In this document: one piece after another, positions 53,893-61,992 of the stretch
Layout of the letters: each line of letters starts with the position of its first letter
Numbering within the stretch: position 1 is the stretch's first letter
NCBI GenBank assembly: GCA_964581605.1
Contig: CAZOPF010000010.1
Span: forward strand, 19,485 to 83,484
Direction of reading: 5' to 3'
Length of the DNA: 64,000 nucleotides
From: CAADGU01 sp964581605
GTDB lineage: Bacteria > Chloroflexota > Anaerolineae > Promineifilales > Promineifilaceae
The notes under the pieces: generated by a model
Database searches by the model: none
What the model saw: only the letters and a program-made list of their open reading frames with translations
Told to the model about the DNA's origin: nothing
Translations under genes and position numbers: made by a program

Positions 53893-55062
53893 CTAATTCA
53901 AATTTTCAAAAATCCCGGCCGCGCCCATGCCGCCGCCGATGCACATGGTCACCATGCCAAACTGGGCCTGGCGGCGTTTCAGCTCGTGGATAATTTGCAC
54001 CGTCAGTTTGGCCCCGGTTGCGCCCAATGGGTGGCCTAAAGCAATTGCGCCACCGTTGACATTAGTCTTCTCTTCATCAAAACCCAATTCACGAATCACG
54101 GCCACCGCCTGGGAAGCAAACGCCTCGTTGAGTTCAATCAGGTCAATGTCAGACAGGGCCATGCCGGTGCGTTTGAGGAGGCGGGGCACGGCCGTAATCG
54201 GCCCCACCCCCATAATCTCCGGCCGCACACCACCCACGTTGAAGCCCACAAATTTGACCAGCGGTTTTAGCCCCAACGCCTCCGCCTTTTGCCGCTCCAT
54301 CACAATCACGGCCGCCGCGCCATCACTGAGCGGAGAAGAGTTGCCGGCCGTTACCGTGCCGCCTTGCATGAAAACAGGCTTGAGCTTCGCCAGCCCTTCC
54401 AGAGTCGTATCCGGGCGCACATGTTCATCTTTGTCCAGCGTGATGGTACGCCGCCCGCCGGCCGTCACCTCTTCCATCTCCACCGGCAGGATTTCATCTT
54501 TGAAAGTGTCCCGTGCATATGCGGCGGCCGCCCGCTGATGGCTGCGCAGGGCATATTCATCCTGCGCCTGGCGGCTGACTTCAAATTCATCGGCGACGCG
54601 CTCGGCCGTCAGCCCCATGCCCATGTACACTTCCGGCTGGTTTTCCACCATATACGGGTTGGGGTTGACGCGGAAGCCAGTCATGGGCACCAGGCTCATC
54701 GTCTCCGCGCCACCGGCAATAATCACATCTGCGCCGTTGGCGATGATGCGTTCGGCCGCCAGGGCGATGGTTTGCAGGCCGCTGGAACAAAAACGGTTGA
54801 CCGTCATGCCGGGCACGTCGGATGGCAGCCCGGCGCGCAGGGCAATTGTCCGGCCGAAGTTCAACCCCTGTGCCCCTTCGGGCATCGCACAGCCGATAAT
54901 CACGTCATCTACTTCTTGCGGGTCTAGCCCTTCCGCCTGGCGCAATGCCTCGCGGATGACGGCCGCGGCCATCTCATCCGACCGCCAGCTACGGGTGGTA
55001 CCACGTTTGGCCTTGCCGACGGCCGTGCGGCTGGCGGCTACAATTACTGCTTCTCGTGTCAT
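53893..55062 (-). CDS. Thiolase (acetyl-CoA acyltransferase)
   Basis: 389 aa. Thiolytic cleavage of 3-ketoacyl-CoA in beta-oxidation, or the reverse. Catalytic Cys92 in NRFCSSGLQT, His in GHPLGATGAK and Cys374 in MCIGGGMGAAG. Same direction as the HAD-hydratase gene at 55680, with a toxin-antitoxin pair between them. Confidence 0.92.
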   Translation of the reverse strand: MTREAVIVAASRTAVGKAKRGTTRSWRSDEMAAAVIREALRQAEGLDPQEVDDVIIGCAMPEGAQGLNFGRTIALRAGLPSDVPGMTVNRFCSSGLQTIALAAERIIANGADVIIAGGAETMSLVPMTGFRVNPNPYMVENQPEVYMGMGLTAERVADEFEVSRQAQDEYALRSHQRAAAAYARDTFKDEILPVEMEEVTAGGRRTITLDKDEHVRPDTTLEGLAKLKPVFMQGGTVTAGNSSPLSDGAAAVIVMERQKAEALGLKPLVKFVGFNVGGVRPEIMGVGPITAVPRLLKRTGMALSDIDLIELNEAFASQAVAVIRELGFDEEKTNVNGGAIALGHPLGATGAKLTVQIIHELKRRQAQFGMVTMCIGGGMGAAGIFENLN

Positions 55063-55083
55063 CTTAAATTTCTCCTTGTAAAG

Positions 55084-55344
55084 CTACCCACCAATTGCCT
55101 GTATGGCCGAGTATTGAGGTACAGCCAGATAGCGTTCTGGGCGATGTTGATGGTATTCGCCTAAAAAATGGTCTAATCGTAACGATATTTGTGCTGACAG
55201 GTACGCTTCCTGACATTGCTGACAAACATTGGCCGGAACATCTCGAATCACAACTAACTCATCACCGCGCCAGACTTCCAAAGTAGTTGTCCCCGGCTTC
55301 AGTTCACCGCCACAGTAATCACAACGGTCTATTTGTTCGCTCAT
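55084..55344 (-). CDS. YgiT-type zinc-finger protein (antitoxin-like)
   Basis: 86 aa from ATG 55344, overlapping the stop of the DUF4258 gene (ATGA). CDYCGGE and CQQCQEA bind zinc, as in MqsA/YgiT; no C-terminal HTH is visible. Paired with DUF4258, as is common in toxin-antitoxin loci. Confidence 0.8.
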   Translation of the reverse strand: MSEQIDRCDYCGGELKPGTTTLEVWRGDELVVIRDVPANVCQQCQEAYLSAQISLRLDHFLGEYHQHRPERYLAVPQYSAIQAIGG

Positions 55345-55673
55345 CGTTTCACCTTTCGTGTTTTCCAATCTGTTTGCCAAAGTGCATCTTCGGGTTCATA
55401 AACAGTGACAATCCGCAGGGCGGGTTCCATATTCCCACGAGAGCAGACAATATGCAACGGATCGCCAGATTCCAGCCACCCTAAAACCAGACAGGCAGGA
55501 TAAGGTTGGTCATCTGGATGAGTTTCAATTATCTCACCATTGAGCAAAGCCTGTTCTAACTCAAGAATCGAAATTCCTCGTTCCAATCGTGTAATCGTTG
55601 CATGTTTTGTCAGCCGATAATCCCGTGAACGAATGTGACTACGTATAAACTTTAGAGTTGGCTGATTTGCCAT
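55341..55673 (-). CDS. DUF4258 protein (putative toxin)
   Basis: 110 aa. LTKHATITRLERGISILELE and EIIETHPDDQPYPACLVLG are the DUF4258 pattern, a RelE/BrnT-like small fold. LHIVCSRGN and RIVTVYEP complete it. Located between the HAD-hydratase gene and the YgiT gene, in one direction. Confidence 0.82.
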   Translation of the reverse strand: MANQPTLKFIRSHIRSRDYRLTKHATITRLERGISILELEQALLNGEIIETHPDDQPYPACLVLGWLESGDPLHIVCSRGNMEPALRIVTVYEPEDALWQTDWKTRKVKR

Positions 55674-55679
55674 TTCTTT

Positions 55680-58064
55680 CTAATTCCGTAGCGGCTTGCT
55701 CGTTTGTAACATGTGCATAATGCGCTCGCGGGTTTTTTCTTCGTGCAGCAGTTCGATGAACATCTGCCGTTCCAGGTCGAGCATGTACCAGGGGTCTACC
55801 CAGGCCGGTTCGCTCAGGTCGCCGCCGCAGAGCACGTAGGCCAGTTTGCGGCTGATGAGAGCGTCGTGGGCGCTGGCGTAGCGGCCCCACTCAAAGCTGC
55901 GGATGCCCAGATAGAGCGCGTAGAGCGTGTCTCGCCCGGCCGCATAAACTTTCTCCACTTCCGGTGGCCGCGCCCCGGAGTCCGCCAGTTGCCTTGCCTT
56001 TTGTTTGGCTCTGGCCAGGCGGTGGTCGCTGTTCATCACAATCGTGTCCTGGTCGGTGAGATAACCGAGTTCTCTAGCCTCCCAGGCACTGGTACCCACT
56101 TTGGCGGTGGCGATGTTTTGGAAAACGTCTTGCATAACGGGCAGCACGTCGGCGTTCTGGCTCTTCATCACCGGGTTGATCTTGCGGCGCACGATCTCTT
56201 TGCAGCCACCCCCGGCCGGGATCAGACCCACCCCTACTTCTACCAGGCCGATGTAGGATTCGTGGTCGGCAACGGCCGTCCAGCCGGCCATCACCATCTC
56301 TGCGCCACCACCTAACGCCATCTGGTGCGGCGCGGTGACCACAGGCTTGGGCGCGTGGCGTAAATTAAAGGTAAGTTCCTGCAAATCTTTAATGGATTTG
56401 TCCAGCACCTCCCACATGCCCTGCCCGGCGGCAATGCCGATCATGGCGATGTTTGCACCCACGCAGAAGTTGTCGCCGTTGTTGCCGATGACCATCGCAT
56501 CAAAATCAGTATTCAGGCGATCCAGCGCGGTGTGGCCCATCGCCACAATGTCTCCGTCAATGGCGTTCATCTTGGCGTTAAATTCGTAGAGCAAGACGCC
56601 ATCGCCCATGTCGTGCAGGCGGGCGCTGCCGTTTTGGGCCAGCGTTTTGTTCTGTTTGAGTAGGGCGGCAACGGTGATTTGTTTGTCGTCTTTGGGCAGG
56701 GCCGCATATGTGCCGGTGTGGAAGTCGTAGTATTGCCCATCCACATAAAAACGCTCATGCCCGTTGTCCAACATCTCCTGTACCCAGTCGGCCACTTCGT
56801 AACCGGCGGCTTGCATTTTCACGGCCGTGTTCCGCACCCCCAGCATATCCCACATCTCAAACGGCCCCGCTTCATGGGCAAAACCCCACTTGTTGGCGTT
56901 GTCCACGTCTACAATGTTGTGGGCAATTTCCGGCGTGACGTAAGCGGCATAGGCCAGGGCGTAATAGGTGGTGGCGCGGATAAATTGGGCGGCGCGGTCA
57001 TCATATTCCAGCAGTTTACGCAGCCGCTCGCCTAAATCTTCGATCTTGCGTACCGCGCCAATGGAATCAAAACGCACACTGGGTGGGTTGAAGTATTCCA
57101 GCGTCTCCGGGTTCAGGGTGTGAAATTCGCGCTGTCCGGCGGCCGTTACCGTTTTGTAAAAGCCCTGCCCGGTTTTGTTGCCCAGCCATTTACGTTCGGC
57201 CATTTGCGCGTTCAGGGCGTTGGTTTTGGGCGACTTCAAGACTTCACGGTAATTGTCGTGGGGAATGGCCGGGTAGAGGTTGCTGTTAACGTGCATCATC
57301 ACGTCCAGCCCCACCAGGTCGGTCAGGCGGAAGGTGGCCGTTTTGGGATGCCCCACCACCGGGCCGGTAATGGCGTCCACTTCAGCGATGGTGTAACCGT
57401 TTTCCAGGGCGTATTCGCTGACGTAGGAGCCAACGATGGCGATAAAACGGTTGGCGATGAAGTTGGGGGTGTCTTTGCAGACGACGACCCCTTTGCCCAA
57501 TACCTCGCTGCCAAACCGCACCATAAAATCCAGCACGGCGCGGCTAGTATCGGCCGTGGGGATGATTTCCAGCAATTTCAGGTAGCGGGGTGGGTTGAAA
57601 AAGTGGGTACCCAGGAAGTGGGCGCGGAATTCGTCGCTACGGCCGTGTGCAATCTGGCTAATCGGAATCCCCGACGTATTGCTGCTGACAATGCTGCCCG
57701 GTTTCCGCACTGCTTCAATGCGCTCCATGAGCGCCTGTTTGGGCGCTAACTGCTCAATGATCACTTCCACAATCCAGTCACAATCGGCAATCTGCTCAAA
57801 ATCATCCTCCAGGTTGCCCAGGGTGATCAGGTCGGCGCGGTCAGCGCGGGCCAGGTTGGCCGGTTTGGCCTTGGCCATACGGTCAAACAACGATTGCACG
57901 ATGCGGTTGCGGGCCTTGCGGTTGCCCTGCTCCGCCTCGCTCAAATCGGGCGGCACAATATCCAGCAACACCACCGGAATGCCGATGTTTGCCAGGTGGG
58001 CGGCAATGCCGCCGCCCATCGTGCCCGCCCCAATCACAGCTACTTTCCGAATATCAGTTGACAT
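55680..58064 (-). CDS. 3-hydroxyacyl-CoA dehydrogenase / enoyl-CoA hydratase fusion
   Basis: 794 aa from ATG 58064 (AAGGAG seven bases upstream). N-terminal NAD-binding GAGTMGGGIAAHLA and the 3HCDH domain (LGTHFFNPPRYLKLLEI). The C-terminal enoyl-CoA hydratase starts around residue 480, with VIGNNGDNFCVGANIAMIGI and QMALGGGAEMVMAG. The order dehydrogenase first, hydratase second matches FadN-type proteins. Beta-oxidation. Confidence 0.93.
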   Translation of the reverse strand: MSTDIRKVAVIGAGTMGGGIAAHLANIGIPVVLLDIVPPDLSEAEQGNRKARNRIVQSLFDRMAKAKPANLARADRADLITLGNLEDDFEQIADCDWIVEVIIEQLAPKQALMERIEAVRKPGSIVSSNTSGIPISQIAHGRSDEFRAHFLGTHFFNPPRYLKLLEIIPTADTSRAVLDFMVRFGSEVLGKGVVVCKDTPNFIANRFIAIVGSYVSEYALENGYTIAEVDAITGPVVGHPKTATFRLTDLVGLDVMMHVNSNLYPAIPHDNYREVLKSPKTNALNAQMAERKWLGNKTGQGFYKTVTAAGQREFHTLNPETLEYFNPPSVRFDSIGAVRKIEDLGERLRKLLEYDDRAAQFIRATTYYALAYAAYVTPEIAHNIVDVDNANKWGFAHEAGPFEMWDMLGVRNTAVKMQAAGYEVADWVQEMLDNGHERFYVDGQYYDFHTGTYAALPKDDKQITVAALLKQNKTLAQNGSARLHDMGDGVLLYEFNAKMNAIDGDIVAMGHTALDRLNTDFDAMVIGNNGDNFCVGANIAMIGIAAGQGMWEVLDKSIKDLQELTFNLRHAPKPVVTAPHQMALGGGAEMVMAGWTAVADHESYIGLVEVGVGLIPAGGGCKEIVRRKINPVMKSQNADVLPVMQDVFQNIATAKVGTSAWEARELGYLTDQDTIVMNSDHRLARAKQKARQLADSGARPPEVEKVYAAGRDTLYALYLGIRSFEWGRYASAHDALISRKLAYVLCGGDLSEPAWVDPWYMLDLERQMFIELLHEEKTRERIMHMLQTSKPLRN

Positions 58065-58084
58065 GTGCTTCTCCTTCAAAATGT

Positions 58085-58125
58085 TTTAACGCAAAGGCGC
58101 AGAGGCGCAGAGAAGGGCAAAGCTG
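58085..58125. repeat. GCAAAGGCGCAGAGGCGCAG repeat
   Basis: Short tandem GCGCAGAGG units between the HAD-hydratase start and the AbiEii gene; this style of repeat is common in cyanobacterial and Chloroflexota spacers. Confidence 0.45.
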
Positions 58126-58136
58126 AAGAAGTGAAG

Positions 58137-58802
58137 TTATTTGCCTTGAAACCAACTGCGTCCAAGCCGCTTTGCTTCTTGCCTGAAAAATGCTTTCACC
58201 TGTTCCCAGGGTACGCCTGGCACAGTCTGGATGGGAGAGTCAGTGTCCGCCTTTTCAAAATCTACCAGCGCCATTAAAACCATTGTGCCGAAGTCACGAA
58301 CCATTGGGAATTTCTGTTGTCCTTGATCCAGTATCTCCTCCAGGGACAAATGTTGGGCAATAAAGTACAGATCGTAGAAATCTTTCCTCGCCCCTCTGGT
58401 AACGATGGCATCCATTTTCATCAGACCAATATCCGTCATACCGGCTAATTGAACGCCAGATACCAGAGTAGGGGCAGCCAGTAATGGGTAACTGTAGCTG
58501 AAAAACCCGACATCAACCCCAGCTACGTTCAAATACAAACTGGCTAAACCACCTTCCTCAACTGTAACCGGAAACTGGGCTGTCAGTGAACGGGTAATTT
58601 CCTGACGGCTGTCTTCGTCCAGTTCATCGGTGCTGGAAAAGAAATCTAAATCGGCTGATGGGCGATGGCCTAATTGCAACGCCAGGGCCGTACCACCCGC
58701 CAGATAAAAACGGTGGGCAAATGGTTGGCTGCCTATTGCTTGCAAGACCTGTTGTAAAGGTAACGGTACCTGTTCCCAGTGGGGCGTACTTAGTGCGGCC
58801 AT
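58137..58802 (-). CDS. AbiEii/AbiGii-family nucleotidyltransferase toxin
   Basis: 221 aa. The nucleotidyltransferase core is FYLAGGTALALQLGHRPSAD followed by LDFFSS, with the metal-binding DxD at SADLD. KMDAIVTRGARKDFYDLYFI is the second motif. AbiEii toxins modify tRNA 3' ends. It overlaps the start of the DUF6922 gene by 13 bases. Confidence 0.88.
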   Translation of the reverse strand: MAALSTPHWEQVPLPLQQVLQAIGSQPFAHRFYLAGGTALALQLGHRPSADLDFFSSTDELDEDSRQEITRSLTAQFPVTVEEGGLASLYLNVAGVDVGFFSYSYPLLAAPTLVSGVQLAGMTDIGLMKMDAIVTRGARKDFYDLYFIAQHLSLEEILDQGQQKFPMVRDFGTMVLMALVDFEKADTDSPIQTVPGVPWEQVKAFFRQEAKRLGRSWFQGK

Positions 58803-59098
58803 ATGCCTGAGCGTTCCGGCAATTGATCCAGTTCAAAGTACGCCTGCCAGAAGAGTAACCGACGGCGGGGCAAGGAGCGCCAACCCACTGTTTGTAACCA
58901 CGACAGTAATCGCTCCTCACCGTAACAGGAGAACAGCCAACACAATTCATTCCGGTGGCCCCGCGCCAGGGTGCGTTCGATGATGGTGAAGGCGTCTTGG
59001 GCCGGGTCGAGGTCGTCCAGGTTGTATTCCTGGAAGTACGGCCGTAACGAAACCGGAATCCCTCTGGTGGTCATTTCCATCGTGGTACTATTCTCCAT
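58790..59098 (-). CDS. DUF6922 protein (cognate of the AbiEii toxin)
   Basis: 102 aa from ATG 59098; ATG 59080 and GTG 59152 are alternatives. IPVSLRPYFQEYNLDDLDP, AFTIIERTLARGHRNELCWL and SLPRRRLLFWQAYFEL match DUF6922, the usual neighbour and probable antitoxin of AbiEii-type proteins. Confidence 0.78.
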   Translation of the reverse strand: MENSTTMEMTTRGIPVSLRPYFQEYNLDDLDPAQDAFTIIERTLARGHRNELCWLFSCYGEERLLSWLQTVGWRSLPRRRLLFWQAYFELDQLPERSGIWPH

Positions 59099-59148
59099 AA
59101 TGGGTACGCGCTCTTTTGATGTAGACGATGTGTATGTGTAACGGCCGT

Positions 59149-59406
59149 TCACTCTTCACCAAAGACCTCACCTAACGAAAAGGTGTCTCCGTCGTGAATC
59201 TCCCGATCAGCCTGCTTGATGCTTTCATATAGCCCTGGAATAGAGAGCAATTGGAGCGTTTCTATCAGGCTCTCGTATTCCGTCTCAGACAATAAAACAG
59301 CGCCCCCTTCATCAGCGGCAATACGATAGAGTTTGTGATCCCGAATCGTTGAGCGCAAAAGCTCTTTCAGTGAAGATTGCGCGTGTACGGCCGTAACAGT
59401 TTCCAT
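59149..59406 (-). CDS. Phd/YefM-family antitoxin, no own toxin
   Basis: 85 aa from ATG 59406. SSLKELLRSTIRDHKLYRIA and GGAVLLSETEYESLIETL match YefM. No YoeB-like gene follows; the next genes are DUF6922 and AbiEii. It may regulate that pair or be an orphan. Confidence 0.75.
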   Translation of the reverse strand: METVTAVHAQSSLKELLRSTIRDHKLYRIAADEGGAVLLSETEYESLIETLQLLSIPGLYESIKQADREIHDGDTFSLGEVFGEE

Positions 59407-59458
59407 ACTATTCCTCCAGACCATCATAGGCTTTTGGCAAGTATACCTGATTGTATTA

Positions 59459-59520
59459 GAGATTGAGAGACCGGGAGATTAGGAGATTAAATCTCGCAGT
59501 CTCCCAGTCTCTCAATCTCC
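59459..59520. repeat. GAGATTGAGAGAC inverted repeat, possible terminator
   Basis: GAGATTGAGAGAC (59459-59471) pairs with GTCTCTCAATCTC near the far end. It sits at the 3' end of the acyl-CoA dehydrogenase gene. Confidence 0.55.
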
Positions 59521-59526
59521 TTCTCG

Positions 59527-60777
59527 TTACTTCAACTCGCGGCGGGAGTAGCCGAGGATGGCGCGGGCGACGATGAGCAGGTTGATTTGCCGGGTGCCTT
59601 CGTAGATGTCGTTGATTTTGGCGTCGCGCATCCACTTTTCGGCCAGGGTTTCGCGGCTGTAACCGAGCGGGCCAAGCAGTTCCACTGCTTTTTGGGTGAT
59701 GCGCGTCACGGCCGTACCCGCATGTGCCTTGGCCATCGAAGCCTCCAGCCGGTTGCCCCGGCCGTACATGATCGCCTCGGTAGATTTGAGGGTGAGCAGC
59801 CAGGCCGTTTTCCACAGCGCTTCCATTTCCAGCAGGTCACGTTCAACGGCCGTTTGCAAATGGCGTGGCTTTGTATAGTCCACCACAATCCCTTCCGCCG
59901 CCAACGTCTCTTTGGTGAACTCCAACGCCGCGCGGGCAATGCCTACCGCACTGGCCGCCACCGCCGGGCGGCTGGCGTCAAACGTTTTCATCGCCCCCTG
60001 GAACCCCTTGCTGGTGTCCGCTTCCTTCACCTCGGCGCTGCCCAGCAGATTGTCATACGGAATACGTACATCCTGAAAGGAGAGAACGACCGTATCACTG
60101 GCGCGAATGCCTAACTTATTTAGCCCTGGACTGACGCTGACGCCCGGTGTATGCGCTTCTACTACGAAGGATTTGATCCCTTTACGGCCGGCATTGGGGT
60201 CAACGGTTGCCCAGACAATACAAAACCCATTAGACTCTTTCAAAGCCAATGCGCCGCTGGTGATAAAGATTTTCTCGCCATTGAGTATCCATTCGTTCGT
60301 TTCGGGGTCGAGTACGGCCGTGGTGCGCATGGAACTGTTATCCGACCCGGCGTCCGGCTCGGTGATGGCCATGGCCCCCCAGGCTGGTTTGTCCCCTTCG
60401 GCAAAACGGGACATGAAGCGGATTTTTTGCTCGCGGGTACCCACCGCTTCCACGGCCGCCGCACCCAACCCGCCAGTCGGAATACACAAATACTGCCCGG
60501 CGTCACCATAACTCAACATCTCTATGTTTAAGATAACGCCGAGAAATGCGGTATTGGGGCCTTCTCGCTTAGGTGCGGAACCGTTGGCCTTCCAGCGATC
60601 CAGCTGGGCTTTGTTTTGCTGCTTCATGATCGGCCACATCATCTCAATGAACTCTTTCGGCCGTTCGTGTTCGTGTTCGTCATAGTGGCGCGAATAGGGC
60701 CGCATCACCTGTTTGGCCACCATCTCCGTCATGGCTACCTGGTTCTTGATTTTTTCGGGAATTTCAAAGCTAATCAT
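59527..60777 (-). CDS. Acyl-CoA dehydrogenase
   Basis: 416 aa from ATG 60777 (GAGG six bases upstream). FAD-dependent alpha,beta-dehydrogenation of acyl-CoA. Signatures: MAITEPDAGSDNSSMRTTA, EWILNGEKIFITSG, and the C-terminal DAKINDIYEGTRQINLLIVA with the catalytic Glu (YEGT). Followed upstream by a second acyl-CoA dehydrogenase (60853), so the two may act as a pair. Confidence 0.92.
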   Translation of the reverse strand: MISFEIPEKIKNQVAMTEMVAKQVMRPYSRHYDEHEHERPKEFIEMMWPIMKQQNKAQLDRWKANGSAPKREGPNTAFLGVILNIEMLSYGDAGQYLCIPTGGLGAAAVEAVGTREQKIRFMSRFAEGDKPAWGAMAITEPDAGSDNSSMRTTAVLDPETNEWILNGEKIFITSGALALKESNGFCIVWATVDPNAGRKGIKSFVVEAHTPGVSVSPGLNKLGIRASDTVVLSFQDVRIPYDNLLGSAEVKEADTSKGFQGAMKTFDASRPAVAASAVGIARAALEFTKETLAAEGIVVDYTKPRHLQTAVERDLLEMEALWKTAWLLTLKSTEAIMYGRGNRLEASMAKAHAGTAVTRITQKAVELLGPLGYSRETLAEKWMRDAKINDIYEGTRQINLLIVARAILGYSRRELK

Positions 60778-60789
60778 GGCAAACCTCAA

Positions 60790-60858
60790 GAAGTAATTGA
60801 GTAATTAGGTACTTGGGTAATTACACAATTACACAATTACACAATTACTCAATTACAC
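60790..60858. repeat. TAATTGAGTAATT / ACACAATTAC tandem repeat
   Basis: Repeated 10-base ACACAATTAC units between the two acyl-CoA dehydrogenase genes, same style as 48340-48375. The right end reaches the 3' end of the second gene. Confidence 0.5.
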
Positions 60859-61944
60859 AATCACCAACCCATCCCACTGCACAAACCCACGCGCATTGCG
60901 CAGCCATAGTTCCACCGGATATTCGCGGATGTAGCCGTAGCCGCCCAGGGTTTGCAGCGCCTGATCGGCCACCCGCACCACCATATCATCCACAAAATGT
61001 TTCATCACGGCCGTAGCCTGCGTCGCGTCCTGCCCCTGATCCAGCAGCCAGGCCGCCTCCCACACCATCATGCGCGCCCCGTCAATGTCAATGGCCATCT
61101 CCGCCAGCATGAAGGCAATAGATTGACGATGGGCAATGGGTTCGCCAAACTGAATGCGCTGCTTGGCATAGTCGCGGGCATATTCATACCCAGCGCGGGC
61201 CAGCCCCACGGCCGCCGCCCCCAACGCCACCCGGCTGTGGTTCAAAATGAGGCCAATGTCTATCCCTTCATTGCCGCCCAACCGGTTCACGGCCGGCACT
61301 TTGACATCGCTCAGTGTCAAGGTAAACGTGGGCAGCGCCTTGAGGCCCATCAGCTTTTCGCGTTCGCCCACCGTCAGACCGGCGGCGTCGGCAGGCACAA
61401 AAAACGCCTGGGTACGGCCGTCCTCATTGGCGTAAATGAGAAATGTCTCCGCCGTATCTGCCAGCGGTACCAGGCTCTTTTTGCCGTTGAGGGTGTAATG
61501 GTCGTTGGCGAGCACGGCCGTTGTCTTCAAATTCCGCGCATCATATTGCAAACCCGGCTCCTGCATGGCGGCCGTCACTTCGGGCATGGCCGGTTCACAA
61601 AAGAGCGGCAGGTGCGCTTCCTTTTGTGCCTCCGTGCCACACAGTAGCACCGGAATCGCCACATTGTTCGGCGACAAAACATGGGCGGCAATGGCCAGAT
61701 CGCCAAAGGCCAACTCCTCAACCGCCAGCACATTGGTTGTTACTGAATAATCGCCAAAACCGCCATACGCTTCCGGGATGCCGGTAGGCAGCAAGCCCAA
61801 GTCCCATCCCGCCTGCGCCACTTCTGGCGGGATGTGCCCTTCCTCGTCGGCGTCACGGCTCACCTTGCGCATCCGCTCATTCGCCAACCGGCCAATGGCA
61901 TCGGTCAGCATTTTCTGTTCCTGGTCAAGTTCAAAATTTAACAT
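60853..61944 (-). CDS. Acyl-CoA dehydrogenase-like protein
   Basis: 363 aa. FELDQEQKMLTDAIGRLANE at the start, and a C-terminal helical domain with TLGGYGYIREYPVELWLRNA. The canonical catalytic Glu region (YEGT) is not recognisable; the corresponding end is RNARGFVQWDGL. It may be a non-catalytic subunit of the neighbour. Confidence 0.85.
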   Translation of the reverse strand: MLNFELDQEQKMLTDAIGRLANERMRKVSRDADEEGHIPPEVAQAGWDLGLLPTGIPEAYGGFGDYSVTTNVLAVEELAFGDLAIAAHVLSPNNVAIPVLLCGTEAQKEAHLPLFCEPAMPEVTAAMQEPGLQYDARNLKTTAVLANDHYTLNGKKSLVPLADTAETFLIYANEDGRTQAFFVPADAAGLTVGEREKLMGLKALPTFTLTLSDVKVPAVNRLGGNEGIDIGLILNHSRVALGAAAVGLARAGYEYARDYAKQRIQFGEPIAHRQSIAFMLAEMAIDIDGARMMVWEAAWLLDQGQDATQATAVMKHFVDDMVVRVADQALQTLGGYGYIREYPVELWLRNARGFVQWDGLVIV

Positions 61945-61961
61945 GGCTCTACTCCTAAAAA

Positions 61962-61992
61962 TGTAGCGCGATTTGGTAAATCGCGTTACAAC
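61962..61992. repeat. GTAGCGCGATTTGGTAAATC hairpin repeat, copy 2
   Basis: GCGCGATTT and AAATCGCG form a hairpin flanked by TGTA and TTACAAC. Same family as 36588-36616. It overlaps the 3' end of folP by a few bases. Confidence 0.6.
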
